A stretch of 64,000 nt of DNA from Silene latifolia (Eukaryota > Streptophyta > Magnoliopsida > Caryophyllales > Caryophyllaceae). The position numbers and the translations under genes were made by a program. Below, piece by piece: positions 11,801 through 23,702 of the stretch (position 1 is its first letter; each line of letters starts with the position of its first letter). The notes below the pieces were generated by a model. The model saw only the letters and a list, made by a program, of their open reading frames with translations, was not told the DNA's origin and ran no database searches. The stretch lies in NCBI RefSeq assembly GCF_048544455.1, contig NC_133529.1, positions 53,191,401 to 53,255,400 on the forward strand. The letters are read 5' to 3'.

Positions 11801-14257
11801 TAGTTACCAAAATTAAAAACAATTCATTGTAAGTAGATGTGTTAGTCAAGAATCAAAAACCTGTTTGATAATGAATAACTTTAATCTATACTCTTTACAA
11901 GAGATCCTTAGCAATGGTTCATTTGAGGTTTTAGAAGCAAATTCATATTTGTCTTTAGTTACGATGTTTTAATGGAGATTTTGAAAAATCGAAATGATAT
12001 CGTATATGAATTGTGGTAAAGAAATAGAACAATATAATAACGGAATAGTGGAAAACTTAACATTTATCGTTTTATTAATACTTGTAAATAACAAGTAAAG
12101 CATTTACATAGTGACCTCTACCCAACTATGATAAATGATTTCGAGATCCAAATTCATATTAACTTGGGCACGGGGTAGCCGATGAAACCCTTATCAATAT
12201 AACTCGGTGGATTAACTCTTTAATCGATTCTACTTTTAGAACTCTCGGTCGATAAAATTACATTAACATTTATCTTTAGCCCAAAACACATCCGACAAAG
12301 GCACGGGGTAGCCGATGAAACCCTTATCAATTACTTTTGTTGAGTTCAACCCAAATTTCGACTAAATGTGTCCATGATCCAAATTCACATTAACTTGGGC
12401 ACGGGGTAGCCGATGAAACCCTCATCAACATGAATTCGGTGGATTAGACATTTATCACCCACTTCCCCTACGTAACAAGGTTTGTACCCCGGGGTGGCCG
12501 AGTGCACTCCCTCGCGAAATAGGTTTTCATGGTTTCTACTTTTTGGTATGGCTAAGTCTCAATTGTTTATTTTAGCGAGAGGTCATGTCAATTTATTATC
12601 TATCACGTTTTAATTGAACTAAAGCGGTGAACTACGATAATTGTAATTGACACGGTCGATAAACTCGATAGAAAGATAATGCATGTTTTAGTTATGGCGA
12701 TTTAGCGATGCATGCGACATATAAATAAAATGCAAAGCATAAATAAAATAATCCTAGTATGGCCTTCCTTAAATAGAAAAACTATTTAACTATTACATAT
12801 TCGGAAACCAACTCCATTGGTCCCTTGAACTTCGGTTGAGGCACGCATCTCGAGGTAACACCGTCTTTATGTATCACCTTCTTGAGTGACACCGTCTTTA
12901 TGGAACTCCGTAATAAATAAATTACATAACAAATTACATAATTCCTATTATACATTTGTAATTAAAATAAAAATAAATCTATTAAATTACAAAACGGTGA
13001 TACGAGATCACAAAAAATACAACCGAATCGATATTCCCATACATTTCGGGTAATACCAATTAAAAACTAAGGCCATACTAAGTAAAAATTACATAATTCA
13101 AAATTACATAAAATAAAATTATGACAATCATAAATAAAATGCAGCATTATAACATGTATAAACATGCCCAATTTTATGCTAAATCGCCTTTAAGGAGCCA
13201 ATATCGTATATTAACCGGTTTTTACGGATTTGCGTGATTCAACCTTTTAAAATCACAATAAAATACATAAAATCATATTTATGTACAAGTTAATTACCCT
13301 AACCTTTTAGGACTCAAAATTAGTCTCCACTAACCATTTGACTATAATTAACTTATATTTCTTAAAATTGTTCATTAATGGACTCGAAATTATAATAAAA
13401 TGCTATAAACTTCAAATAAATCACAAAAATTTCAAATAAATTTGAAATTTGAAATTTAAACTCATGAACATTCTGGAAAAATACCATGACACTCATAATG
13501 TTCAAAAACTTAGGTTAAAAATTTCGAAAGTTATCGGGAAAAACAATGTTGCGGTTTATCGGATTTATCAATAAAAATCATAAAAACATGAGAAAAATTA
13601 TATTCATCAACTATTCAATTTTAGATCTGAAAAAGATAATAAAATGCAACATGTGACGTTTTTCCTTAGTCATGAAGTATGTTTTAGCAATTATTCACTA
13701 ATTAAGTCACTATTTATGTTATTTTTCATCAAAAATCCATAAATCTTGCATGACGACTTCATTATAGCCTATTATTTTACACACATCTTGTAAAATTTCA
13801 TGTGACAACATACTAAATTTATATGACCAGATTCGAAATATTTCTCATATTAACCTATTTTTCATCTATATTCGATTTTTAACATGAAAAATCCATATTT
13901 CGAGCATAATAACTCATAAAATTATAAAAATTTTCAGATCATCTAAAAATAATATATGTGAAAACATGTCCAAAAACCACTGGAAAATTCGAAGTTTAGC
14001 TAATTTTCGTCCAAAAATGACATTTTTATCATAAAAATCACATTTTAATGCCAATATTATATAAAATGAACAATAAAAATCCATAAATTAACCAAAATAT
14101 CCTAAATACATTTTAGGATCAGAAACTTTAACATGCATAAATTATTTTCGTGATATATCATAATAACACAAATTTATGAGTTTTATATGTTAATCGTATA
14201 ACTCGGAAAAACTATAACCGATTTGCATGCAAACAACCTTGTGCTCTGATACCGCTT
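8874..14257 (-). pseudogene. Decayed internal region of a second Ty1/copia element, copia-2
   Basis: Read on the minus strand, recognisable pieces come in the expected order. A gag zinc-knuckle remnant (GHKKGN, near 11510) is followed by an integrase C-terminal piece (ETVFLKYKF..SGR, near 10430), an RT start (KSIWIFLGI.., near 10000), and the RT active site LYVDDILF (9711-9732). RNase H-like remnants follow towards 9000. The longest open piece is only about 75 codons, so it is far older than copia-1. A primer-binding-site-like GGTATCAGAGC (minus strand, 14243-14255) adjoins the LTR. The 3' end and 3' LTR are missing, cut off by copia-1 at 8873. The stretch 11900-14240 is AT-rich leader without genes. 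Confidence 0.75.
12168..12428 (-). repeat. 30-bp repeat, 3 copies, in the copia-2 leader
   Basis: The unit GCACGGGGTAGCCGATGAAA plus a further ten bases occurs at 12168, 12301 and 12399, nearly identical in an otherwise decayed AT-rich region. Each is followed by a related GGTGGATTA-type stretch. No function known to me. Confidence 0.85.
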
Positions 14258-15554
14258 GTTAGAAATATATATCTCATTATTTAACATATTCTTATATGTT
14301 TCAAATTTATTTAGTCATAAAATAAATTGCAAATCTTATGCATGCAAACTAAAATAGATAAGTGAAGAAATCATTTTCTCACCATATGAAATTCGGTCAA
14401 ATGGGCACCAACAAGATCTCCTTCTTGTTAGTTCTTGAGCTTTCCAATATTGGATGAACATACATGACCTCAAAATAGAAGCCCTCCAATTAGTAGCACC
14501 CAAGACTATCCCTTAATCCCACAAATAAACATGTACTAGATGTTTGTAATGTAGTTTACCTTAAAATCTATTACTAATACTCATATACTACTTCCAGTAT
14601 TATTAGTGTTTTTTTTTTAAACAAATTGATTCACAAAAAGGAATTTTTATGAAGAACAAGAGAGAGAAGGGAGGTTTTTTTCATAAAAATGTAAGAATGA
14701 ATTAATTAGAGAGAAAATCCTCTCTAATTCACCTCTAAAAACCGGTGGCCATGCATGGTTCATACACCATGATTATTTTCCTTTTTGTCTTCACAAGACA
14801 AAAGGTGTAAGTCTTTTGCATTGTCATGTCACTATCAAGCATTTTAGACAAATGCATAAGACAAATGGAAAAAGACAAAAACTTCTTATTGTCCATCCAT
14901 TTTCGGTTTACATAGTGTAATATGGAGTCCATTTTATTTTTGTCAATTGTACAATTGTATGTCATGTGACATGTGACATATTTTATGTCATGTTTTAATT
15001 TAAAATGCATATTTAAAAAATTAAATATCATTTACAAATTAAATAAATCATATTAACAAATTGACTAGTAATATAAAATTACTTTCTCATAAAATGGTCA
15101 TTTAATTACTGGTTAGTATAATTCACAATATCTTGTAATTATAACTAACTTATCATTCTCATCTCGCGTGTTTCGCAAACACCGATTAATTTTAGTAATA
15201 TAACTTCTTAAATTACTAAATAAAATCTCATTTAATCACATTATAATAAGATGTTATTTTCTCTCTTATGATAATTTGTTCAATTTTAAGGAACTAATTA
15301 ATCTGTATCGGTATACAATTAATTAACCTTTTCAATTAAGGGAATCGTCCTTTAGGTGTGACCTCAAGGGATCAACTGGTCATCACCGTCGCACGACAGT
15401 AATGTCAAACTCTAGCCAGCCAATCATTACCGATATGTGTGGACCAGTTGACTATATATATAATGTATCATCCCTTCCGTATTCTTGTAATGAGATTTAA
15501 TAATGTTATTTAAATCATGTGATCGCACTGTTGTTGAGGACACATTTCCCAACA
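14258..15554 (-). mobile_element. 5' LTR of copia-2
   Basis: On the plus strand the LTR runs from TGTTAGAAATATAT (14258) to TTTCCCAACA (15554), about 1.3 kb. In its own orientation it begins TGTTGGGAAATGTGTCC. A tRNA-Met-type primer site adjoins the inner end at 14243-14255. The outer end falls inside an open frame of the plant-mobile-domain protein, so the element inserted there. The 5-bp flank is GAGTG (15555-15559), but the matching copy at the other end is lost. Confidence 0.8.
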
Positions 15555-16590
15555 GAGTGGCCCACCACCTTTCGAAAATCTCCACAAGCTCGGAGTTCCG
15601 GAAAACATTCTCTTGGACAAGAGTATCTTGAGCGGGCACCTTTTGTTGACGCCCCATTTGCCTCATGAGCCTTTCGGGATAAATGAAGGAAACAATCTTC
15701 AAACCCACCACCATCTAAGAACGAGGACTAGCACCTGAAGCGGGCAACCCCGTGAAGGACCTCAAGTGCCACCACGGCACCACCCAACGGATATGAGGAC
15801 CGCCCTCCTCAGCCAATCTCGCGGCCCAATAAGCCTCGGTAGAAGCAAAACTATCCGGGTACAACTTCTTCCTCATGGTAAGGTGACGGAAGGAATAAGA
15901 AGAAGAATCAACCGGAGGCTCGACATACCTTAGCCTCTCCAATAGCCACACTTGAAGGATCCTTGGGGATCCGAAAGAGGGAGCTTCTCCACAAGAACCT
16001 TCCTTGTCCAAAGCTTGGATAATCTCCCCAAGCACCAACCACGATGGATCTCTACCATGCTCCATTTGCTCATTCACATGGATAAGGGTCATGCTACCAT
16101 AACATCTTGGCCCCTCCTTCTTCAAGACATCAACAAAGAGGTACACATGGACAAGGCAAAATGAAAGAGCCCTTCTCCTAGCCACCTCCGAGATATTAGC
16201 ATCTAATCGGTTTGAAAAGATGTTGATAAGAGCCAACATGTCCACACCATGTGGAGCAAGAAGAAAGTTGATTTGGCTTGTTGATAAGCCCAACATGGAA
16301 CGGAATTTCTCCTTGTAGCACAACCGAGTCGGAGGAAGCACCGGAACACAACCCGACCACCCACCAATGGCTCCATCTTCTTCGGCAAGAGGACAAATTT
16401 CACCTTTCGGGAAAATGAAAACATGATGTTTCGAATCCCAAAACCGAGAACATGCTTCAAGAATCGAAGGTTGCACCTTGACTTGACGAAGCACCAACAA
16501 TTGACCAACTCCCATGCAAGCGAGTTGATACTTTTCGGGAGGCGACAAATCCCGGCACCATTGTCGCAATGCGTTCTCAAAAGCATCCAT
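15555..16590 (-). pseudogene. Plant mobile domain (PMD, aminotransferase-like) antisense ORF of Tat-1, truncated
   Basis: The protein resembles the plant mobile domain family. Counted from the start I choose, residues 49-65 hold the RFWD...F.FPKGEI block, and a later LQVWLLERLRY block fits the family too. The longest frame starts at 16656, but a TATA box at 16674-16681 would place transcription start near 16650, so I prefer the next Met at 16590. An in-frame TAG at 15715-15717 ends it after 291 residues. The same frame then continues to 15555, where the copia-2 LTR cuts it off. Antisense extra ORFs with PMD similarity have been described downstream of pol in Tat-lineage elements, and the Tat-1 tail and LTR that follow agree. 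Role of such ORFs is unknown. Confidence 0.7.
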
Positions 16591-16673
16591 GAAATATTTT
16601 TGTGGAAGAAGAAGAGGTTTTGTAGAGATGATTTTGTATTTCGGATGATGAAACAATGAAGCGCAAACGTCCC

Positions 16674-16681
16674 TATTTATA
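16674..16681 (-). promoter_or_regulatory. TATA box of the antisense PMD ORF
   Basis: The minus strand reads GTATAAATAGGG here, a strong plant TATA match. It lies about 85 bp upstream of the preferred start codon at 16590 and only 18 bp upstream of the longer-frame ATG at 16656, which would lie upstream of or at the transcription start. Confidence 0.55.
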
Positions 16682-17604
16682 CAAAATGATCAGCGCATTT
16701 TTCAGAAAAAGGGGAGAGCCGGCTTCCATCGCCAGGCCGCTCGCGCCTCTTTGAGGCTTCCCAGATTCCATTGTTGACTTGTCTCTTTCAACATGTGTTT
16801 CCTCCTGACACCTCAAACCTCCCGCTAGGAAGCTCGCGCCTCTTCGGGATGATCCAGGATACTTTGTGTTTCCTCACACTCACATTTCCTTGTTTTCGTG
16901 TTTTACGAAATCCGACACGTTTTCCATGACGTAGCTTTAAACATACGGGTTTTTCTTTCTTTTTTTAAGGGGGGAAGGGCTAGTCGCCCCGATCCGCGAT
17001 GGATCATTTCCATGTCAGTCGAAATTCCAGAAATTTTTTGCTTTTTCGCAATTCGAAAATTGATAACACGACGTCAATTTTCCTCAAAAATTCAAGCACT
17101 CACAAATTCGAGTCTTGACCTCAAAAATCAAAAAAATCAAATATACTCGCAAAAATCCTTTTCTAAAAATTCTTTCCTGACGGTTTGAGTTTGAATTTTT
17201 CGAGTCAATTTCAATAATTTCGATGCAATTTAATTCACAACACGAGTTAATTGCTCAAATTTTCAAATCAATTCCTTTTGAATTTCGAACGTGACGATTT
17301 GTCACGGAATTTTCAAAATTCATTTCAAAATTTCAATTTTAACTTCAAGTCATCTTGGTTAATTTTGATCAAATGCTTTACGTGTTTTCAATCAAGTGCT
17401 TCTACGTGTTTGCGTTTATGTATACGTGCTATCTGTTGCCTGTTTTCTACACTAACGATGCAGGAACTAGCGCGGAGCAAAAGGAGAATCGACAGTCGAC
17501 ATCGCTCCTCCGAAACACAACACAAAAAAGCCAAAAATCACAAAATAAACCACAATCCAAAAACACAATTATACAAACCGCCTTACGCAAAATACATCGA
17601 CAAC

Positions 17605-17700
17605 CGTCTATCATACAGACACTGGCCTAAAACAATCGTCTATCATACAGACACTGGCCTAAGACTATTGTCTATCATACAGACACTGGCCTAAGTCAAC
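17605..17700 (+). repeat. 32-bp tandem repeat, 3 copies
   Basis: The unit GTCTATCATACAGACACTGG plus CCTAA and a variable tail starts at 17605, 17637 and 17669. The unit has a small internal inverted repeat, GTCTATCATACAGAC. Confidence 0.9.
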
Positions 17701-19233
17701 GAACAGGGGGCTATCCGCCACCTACCGAACTAAGCACTCTCTATCCTCTCAAACGGAAAAGAAAGAGAGCAACATAGGGAACAAAGGAGCAACAACGGAA
17801 GCAGAGGTGATTACCATTACGGTAATACCCCGTTCTCGCTCCACGACAAATGAATGAAGACAAAGGTGTCTTGCGGACTTCGGATGATGAGGAGGCCAAG
17901 AACCGTGATGCGATGCACCACCCCGGTGCTGAACCCCACTCATCAGCCACCCTGTCTATGAGCCACAACGAAAAGGACAGACCGGCCATGTCAGCCGCCT
18001 CTCCTCCTCTACGGAAGCATCCTCCACCACCGCCTCGAATACGGCAGCCTCCTCGGCCGCTACAGCCCCTCCAGGATCGACTTCCTCCTCCAAGGCCTCA
18101 ACGACGGATTCCATAGGTCCCAAACGATACCCTGCGATAAAAAACAAAACAAAAAACGCCAGCCGAAATTTCGGCATTACGACGGCATGAAATGGATAAG
18201 TCCAAACAAAAACAAAAAACAACTTGCAATGCCAAAACAAGGGCAATCCCGCCCAAAATCCAACCAAACAAAGTTCACAAAAAAAAACAAACGAAAAAAC
18301 GACTCGGCCATCTTTTCAAGCAAAAGACGAGTCAAAACCACAAAAACGACATTTCGAGACCCCTACAAGGTCTGCCTACCAACCAAAATACATTCTCGAC
18401 ACAATGGGGTATTTCTCTATGGCTCAAAAAGGCAATTCATACGCTAATTTGAGCTCAAACCGGTCAAAATTCAAAAACGACCGCAAAAAGGCAAACGTGA
18501 TTTGATTACGACTCAAAGTGACCTAAATTACCAATAAGGTCCATTTCAAGGCAAACTGACTCAATTCAAGCTCAAACAGGCGCTTATTTTGTCAAACATA
18601 AGACCGTCACAAAAGGGAAAAATTCCAATTTTGCCCACAATACCCCACGAAGGTCCATAATGACGAATACGGGTTTTCCCAACTACAATGCAACCTAGGG
18701 GGACCCACTACCCAAGCAAATAAACTTGGCATTGCGAAATGAGACGGTGTCTCACCTCACTCACGTTTTTCGAGCATAGGGAGCGGGAACGGGGACCAAA
18801 ATGCAAACTAAAAGCTCCCCTATACTCCTAAACAGGTTTCTAACCTAATGCAAACATCAATTTCACTCGAAATGGGCTCAATCAAAAAACGCCCAATTCG
18901 ATTTTCTAGGGTAAAATTCGCCCTAATTCAATCAAGCTAAGGATCAACAAATTTAAATGGATTCAAAAGGAAATACTTACCTTAAGATGACATTGTGGAT
19001 GATGGCACGAGTGGAAGCTAGCAAAGGTCCTTCAATGGCGATTTTTGCGGGTTTTTGTGTCGAAAGGAAGAAGACGAGATGATGAATGGTGTGCAGCCTG
19101 AACTCGCGTCTTTTTCAAAAAATTGGGAAGCCCCTTTGGTTCGCCAGGTGGCTCGCGCCTCAATCAGGCGTCCCTTGCTTTTTCAGCAAATTTTGGGCCT
19201 TAGCCCAATTCCCACATAACAAACTTCGAATCT

Positions 19234-19860
19234 TCATTTGACGATATCAAAGGTCGTCATTTTCTCATAAACAACAACAAATAGTGAAAATTCAAATTCG
19301 CTATTTTCGAAGGCTTTAAACGACGGCACATAAACCGTCACTCCAAGCAAATAGTGAAAATTTAAATTCGCTATTTTCAAGCAAATGGCGATCGAAACCG
19401 GCAATTTCAAAATAATGGTGAAATATAATTCACTATTTTCCTTCAATAAGTAGCGAAAATTCAAAAGCCGCTATTTCTCCAAATTTTAAGCGACGACAAT
19501 TAAAACCTTCATTTTCGAAATAATAGTTGGAAGTTGAATTCCCCTATTTTCACCACACATGTCAACGGCGGCACATACACCGTCACTTCAATCAATAGTG
19601 AAGATTCCAAATTCACTATTTCTTACAAATGTCAACGGCGGCACATAAACCGTCACTTCAATCAATAGTGAAGATTCCAAATTCGCTATTTCTTACACAT
19701 GTCAATGGTGGCATATAAACCGTCACTTCAAACGCAATAGCAAACTCAAATTTGCTATTTTCCTTCAAAATTAAAACAAACGGCGATCAAAACCACCACT
19801 TCAAATTCAAAGAGGAACGACGAATGGTGAAGATTCCAAATTCACTATTCTTTCGAATAC
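19234..19860 (+). repeat. Degenerate repeat field with ~68-bp units built of two inverted repeats
   Basis: Units contain AATAGTGAA..TTCGCTATT (imperfect inverted repeat) followed by ACGGCACATAAACCGT (a second inverted repeat). The cleanest direct copies lie at about 19560-19740. Outer copies are diverged. Each unit could fold as two adjacent hairpins. Confidence 0.75.
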
Positions 19861-20015
19861 CAGCAGGAGGCTTCCTCGCAGAACCCGCTCATTCCAAAAA
19901 CAAATAGTGAAAATCCATACCCACTATTCCCACAGCGGCATCACGAGTTCGCTACTTTCAAAAATAAGCCCATTTGACGCGGCTGATCCCATGGTCCATA
20001 AACCGACAGTACCGT

Positions 20016-20540
20016 GGCTGGCGAGCCTTTGTCCGCAAGCAGTCAAGGACAGATCCCGAAAATGCCTCGAGAACATTTCCTTACCTTTGGCTGGCGAGCC
20101 TTTGTCCGCAAGCAGTCAAGGACAGATCCCGAAAATGTCTCGGGTACATTTCCTTACCACGGCTGGCGAGCCTTTGTCCGCAAACATTCAAGGACAAATC
20201 CCGAAGATGCCTCGGATACATTTCCTTGTCTTGGCTGGCGAGCCTTTGTCCGCAAACATTCAAGGACAAATCCTGAAGATGCCTCGGGTACATTTCCTTA
20301 CCACGGCCGGCGAGCCTTTGTCCGCAAGCATTCGAGGACAGATCCCGAAGATGCCTCGGGTACATTTCCTTACCTTTGGCTGGCGAGCTTTTGTACGCAA
20401 CACATCAAGGACAAATCCCGAAGATGCCTCGGGTACATTTCCTTCCCACAGCTGGCAAGCCTTTGTCCGCAAACGCGCAAGGACATATCCGAAGATGCCT
20501 CAGGTATGACTCCCTCTTATGGCTGGCGAGCCTTTGCACG
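20016..20540 (+). repeat. 72-bp tandem repeat, about 7 units
   Basis: Units beginning GGCTGGCGAGCC or a close variant start at 20016, 20089, 20161, 20233, 20305, 20378, 20450 and 20521, a step of 71-73 bp. Each contains TTTGTCCGCAA, AAGGACA and a CCTCGGGTACATTTCCTT block. Because 72 is 24 codons, long frames stay open in several phases on both strands. I treat them as a by-product of the repeat and not as genes. Minisatellites in this position are known for Tat/Ogre elements. Confidence 0.92.
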
Positions 20541-20784
20541 TAGTCTAATGGACTTTAAACGACCCGCACGGACAGTCGACAGACTCTAAACTGTTCCCGA
20601 CGACAGGTCCTTGGCTCGTACCCTCGAGTCGCCTTGGCGTCGCCCTTCCCGACGGCAAGTCCTTGGCCCGAATCCCTTCGAGCCGCCTCGACGTCCCTTG
20701 GGTCTCCAGGTTGTAATCTTCGATTGACCTGGGGGCTCTACTTTGACTTTCGCCCTGTTCAAGCCTCAGTCAAAGTGGGGGCTC

Positions 20785-23241
20785 TGTAGATACCCAGTAT
20801 CTGCTGAGACTCCAACAAACACCCGATGATTATCGGACTACAACATATTTTGGAATTGCGGCGTTTGATCGACAGTTTGTGTACAACTTTACGTCGGAAA
20901 ACTTAAAACGATTTCGAAAATAAAATATCTCAAAACATTTCAAAAATACCTGGAGTGTTTAATGCACGACGACGGGGTCGCAATGACACTAACTAGAGTC
21001 TAAACCAACACTGGACCAAAAACCGACTCAAAAATTCAAATCCCGACTCCAACAACGAGTCAAACCGAGTCAACCACAAAAAACAAACATTTCAAACCTT
21101 CTATGCTAAGATTTCCCGGATTTATGTTTGGTCAAGTACCAAACATATGACTACAAATCCTAGGATAGAACAAATCATGATTGCGTTTGTTGTGAAAGTG
21201 ACAACACAGCTCGAAGACCCGCGACGTGGCTTGCGCCTCTTTGAGCAGCCCAAGTGGCCACGTCGCTCAAAACTCACACAACCACTCATTCTCCTATAAA
21301 TACCCCTCAAATGCCACCCATTTGAGACTTACGCGAGTGTCCGCCCCCTCTTTTCTCCCTTAAAATTCTCGACTCGACTTCTTAAGTCACAGTCCGACGC
21401 GTATTTACGACCTACTGATCGTAAATAAAGGCCTTACACATTGTTTGGTACCGTCATCGTGCATTAAATCACTTGACCGACCATTTCGACCACTACACCA
21501 TCACTAAACTTAAAACACTCTTTTTTACTTACCAAAACGGTTTTAAACCGAGTTTTTTCCGATCAAACGAGTTATTACACTTACGTCGGTCACTCGCCAT
21601 AACCAAACATGTAAGTATGAGGGTGTAAAAATCCTCTTTTATTATGTTTTAATTTGCTTCATGACTATAACATGCTAAAACATGCATAACATGAACCAAA
21701 ACATGGAATAAACGAGCCAAAACTGATTTTTGGTCTGAGGCAGAAGCCCCTTAGGTCGCCAACTAGCCCGCGCCTAAATGGGGTATTCAGACCAGAGATC
21801 AACCGTGTTTGTTCTCGTCATTTCCCTTTAATCCATTTTCATATTTGTAATCGGTTTCTACCATTTCAAATATTTTCGAACCATTTTTATTTTATTTCAC
21901 ATGTTTTAACCATAAAGCATTTTTCACCCTTGGTTCCTCATGCCATGACGGTTAAATCCGTGTTTCGGTGATAATATTTGGTTAATGACATTTAAAAGGT
22001 ATTTTAAAACCTTTTATTTCATTTCTTTACATTTTCAAACAAGTATATTAGTCACCAACACAAAGTCATCCTTGGTTCCACATACCATGCCGGATTTTAA
22101 CCCGGGTACGCTGACGAGTATCGACTAATGACATTCAAATGGACTTAAAACAATTAGTCCATAATTATTTTCAAAACTATTTACGTCAAGTTTGTCAAAT
22201 CGAACCCGACACCGAAACTATCAAAATAATGATGATTATTCGAGTCAAGTTCTTCAAATCAACAAATGCGGTCTAAACGGCCCCTTCAAATCAAACCGGG
22301 TTCAAATACCCATTTCAACACGTTTTATAACATTTTCTAAAAGGTCAGAACATGGCACATAAACCGTGGGCTAACCCGCGCCTAAACAGGCTCTCCATTT
22401 CTCATTTTCAAAACCAGAGGGAGGCCCCTTGTATCGCCGGCTGGCTCGCGCCTCATATAGCCGTCTGGTATAGGGCCTGTTCCCTTCCAGCATTGGTCTA
22501 GGACGATCCCGACTCCGGTTAGCCCGGATATAGGACGGATCAGATGACTATTTGATTACCCAAAACCATATTTGCAAAATGCCTTACTAAGACAAATGGA
22601 TCATGTTATGCACCATAAACCTAACACGGTAAGTGGATGTTTAATTTCCGTCTTGCATGCAAATCAATCATTAATCCAACTCGACATCTTATACTTGATA
22701 CTTGGATTGAATCAACCGACTTAGAAAGCTCTCACATGTTAGGTTTAAATTATTGGATGCGCATTCATGCATTTAAACCGTTTTATCAACTTTTGCATTC
22801 AACCAACCAAGATCGATCAGTAGAGGCCGCTAACGCGGGCGGGATTGGGTGTCTGATTAAAGGGCTTCCCAATACGTACCTTCACCTCTTACTCAGAAAC
22901 TTTGGATAGTGGACGACCTTATCCAGGGCGTACGAGAGTAATTCTAGAGATAGGATGCTAAAGAGGGATGATTTCCTTATCTTTAGTACCTATGTCAAAC
23001 GCTGCTTTGTGCTTCGATTTGACCGAGGTATAAAGTGGAATTCGAACGGGTTCCAGACATCCCACAAATGCTTGGTGGCGACTCCGAACATCTCTAATCG
23101 TTTCGAGACCCTTACCGAGACGAAACCGACCAATCTAAAAACGATCCGGTCGAAAGCATTTTTACGCCGCCGAGCGTGGCTTTCAAAACACCACAGTACG
23201 TCCACAGATCGAAGTGGGCTTGCAGGTGGGCCATGTCCACA
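20785..23241 (+). mobile_element. 3' LTR of Tat-1
   Basis: It begins TGTAGATACCCAGTATCTGC after a purine tract and ends at GTCCACA, 2457 bp. A close relative, the Tat-2 5' LTR, has the same ends and the same length once its nested element is removed (2459 bp). That comparison fixes the 3' end, because Tat-2 goes on into its primer site there and Tat-1 goes into unrelated antisense Athila-type sequence at 23242. A TATA box, TATAAATA, is at 21295-21302. Confidence 0.9.
21295..21302 (+). promoter_or_regulatory. TATA box of the Tat-1 LTR
   Basis: TATAAATA lies in CTCCTATAAATACCCC, about 510 bp into the LTR, and is conserved at the matching place in the Tat-2 LTR (45815-45822). Likely the U3 promoter. 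Confidence 0.6.
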
Positions 23242-23242
23242 G

Positions 23243-23702
23243 TACCCAAATGTATTTGGTGGGTCTTATTACACAACCTAAATTCCAAAGACACCCCATA
23301 TCTTTCTCCTTCAAAGACTTTGAGACTACACAAGAATTCCAAGGTGAGGCTTAGATAAGTTTCCTCATGCATATTAAATAAAGTCTCAAGAGCCATTCCT
23401 CTAAAGAAAGACTCGGTTTTTCCTTCAATACCAAACATATCCAATATCCTACGACAAATGAAACGAGTAGACTGGAATTCCTTACCTAGTAGTTTCACAA
23501 ATCGTCTTCTATGCTCATTTTTTATGAATACTACCTTCAGGAAATCATCAAGTTGCTCTATTTCCGGCACTAGCTCCTCTTCTTGGATTTGGAACTCCGG
23601 TGGAGCATTAGAATTACTTCCTTTTCTCCTCTTTGACCCCTTAGTAGTAGTAGGCTCACTCTTGCCCCAAAAAATCGTTGTTGTAGTCTTAAAATCCACC
23701 AA
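23243..23702 (-). pseudogene. Athila ORF1-like protein fragment (Athila-B)
   Basis: The minus-strand frame begins at 23702. Its first 60 residues are low-complexity and charged. From about residue 65 it shows a pattern I associate with the Athila ORF-1 family: RRRFVKLLGKEFQSTRF, then ILDMFGI, then YLSLTLEFLCSLK and an F-R-L-C block. It is cut off at 23242 by the end of the Tat-1 LTR. The open frame runs a little further into the LTR, but those residues are not part of the protein. The function of this family is not established. It lies 0.9 kb downstream of a gag-like ORF in the same orientation. Family call is by eye. Confidence 0.5.

Larger units (their letters stand above)
16682..20784 (+). 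mobile_element. 3' noncoding tail of Tat-1
   Basis: This 4.1 kb links the antisense PMD ORF to the Tat-1 3' LTR and ends in the purine-rich border AAAGTGGGGGCTC. It contains three different tandem-repeat arrays (described separately), which is usual for the long 3' regions of Ogre/Retand-type Tat elements. A GC-rich stretch at 17850-18120 keeps acidic or proline-rich frames open on both strands. On the minus strand a TTTTTATCGCAG that resembles a 3' splice site precedes it near 18135. I do not recognise a protein there. Motif CTCGCGCCT occurs at 16740, 16833 and 19152 and again in the LTR. Confidence 0.65.

Noticed and set aside
17850..18116. 88-codon Pro-rich plus-strand frame as a gene
   Set aside because: GC-rich stretch open on both strands, no family recognised; mentioned only under the Tat-1 tail.
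19907..20589. Overlapping 200- and 191-codon frames as genes
   Set aside because: They are the same 72-bp minisatellite read in different phases.
22990..23242. Minus-strand frames, including the C-terminal end of the ORF1-like frame, in the Tat-1 LTR
   Set aside because: Comparison with the Tat-2 LTR shows this is LTR sequence, so only the part from 23243 belongs to the ORF1-like protein.
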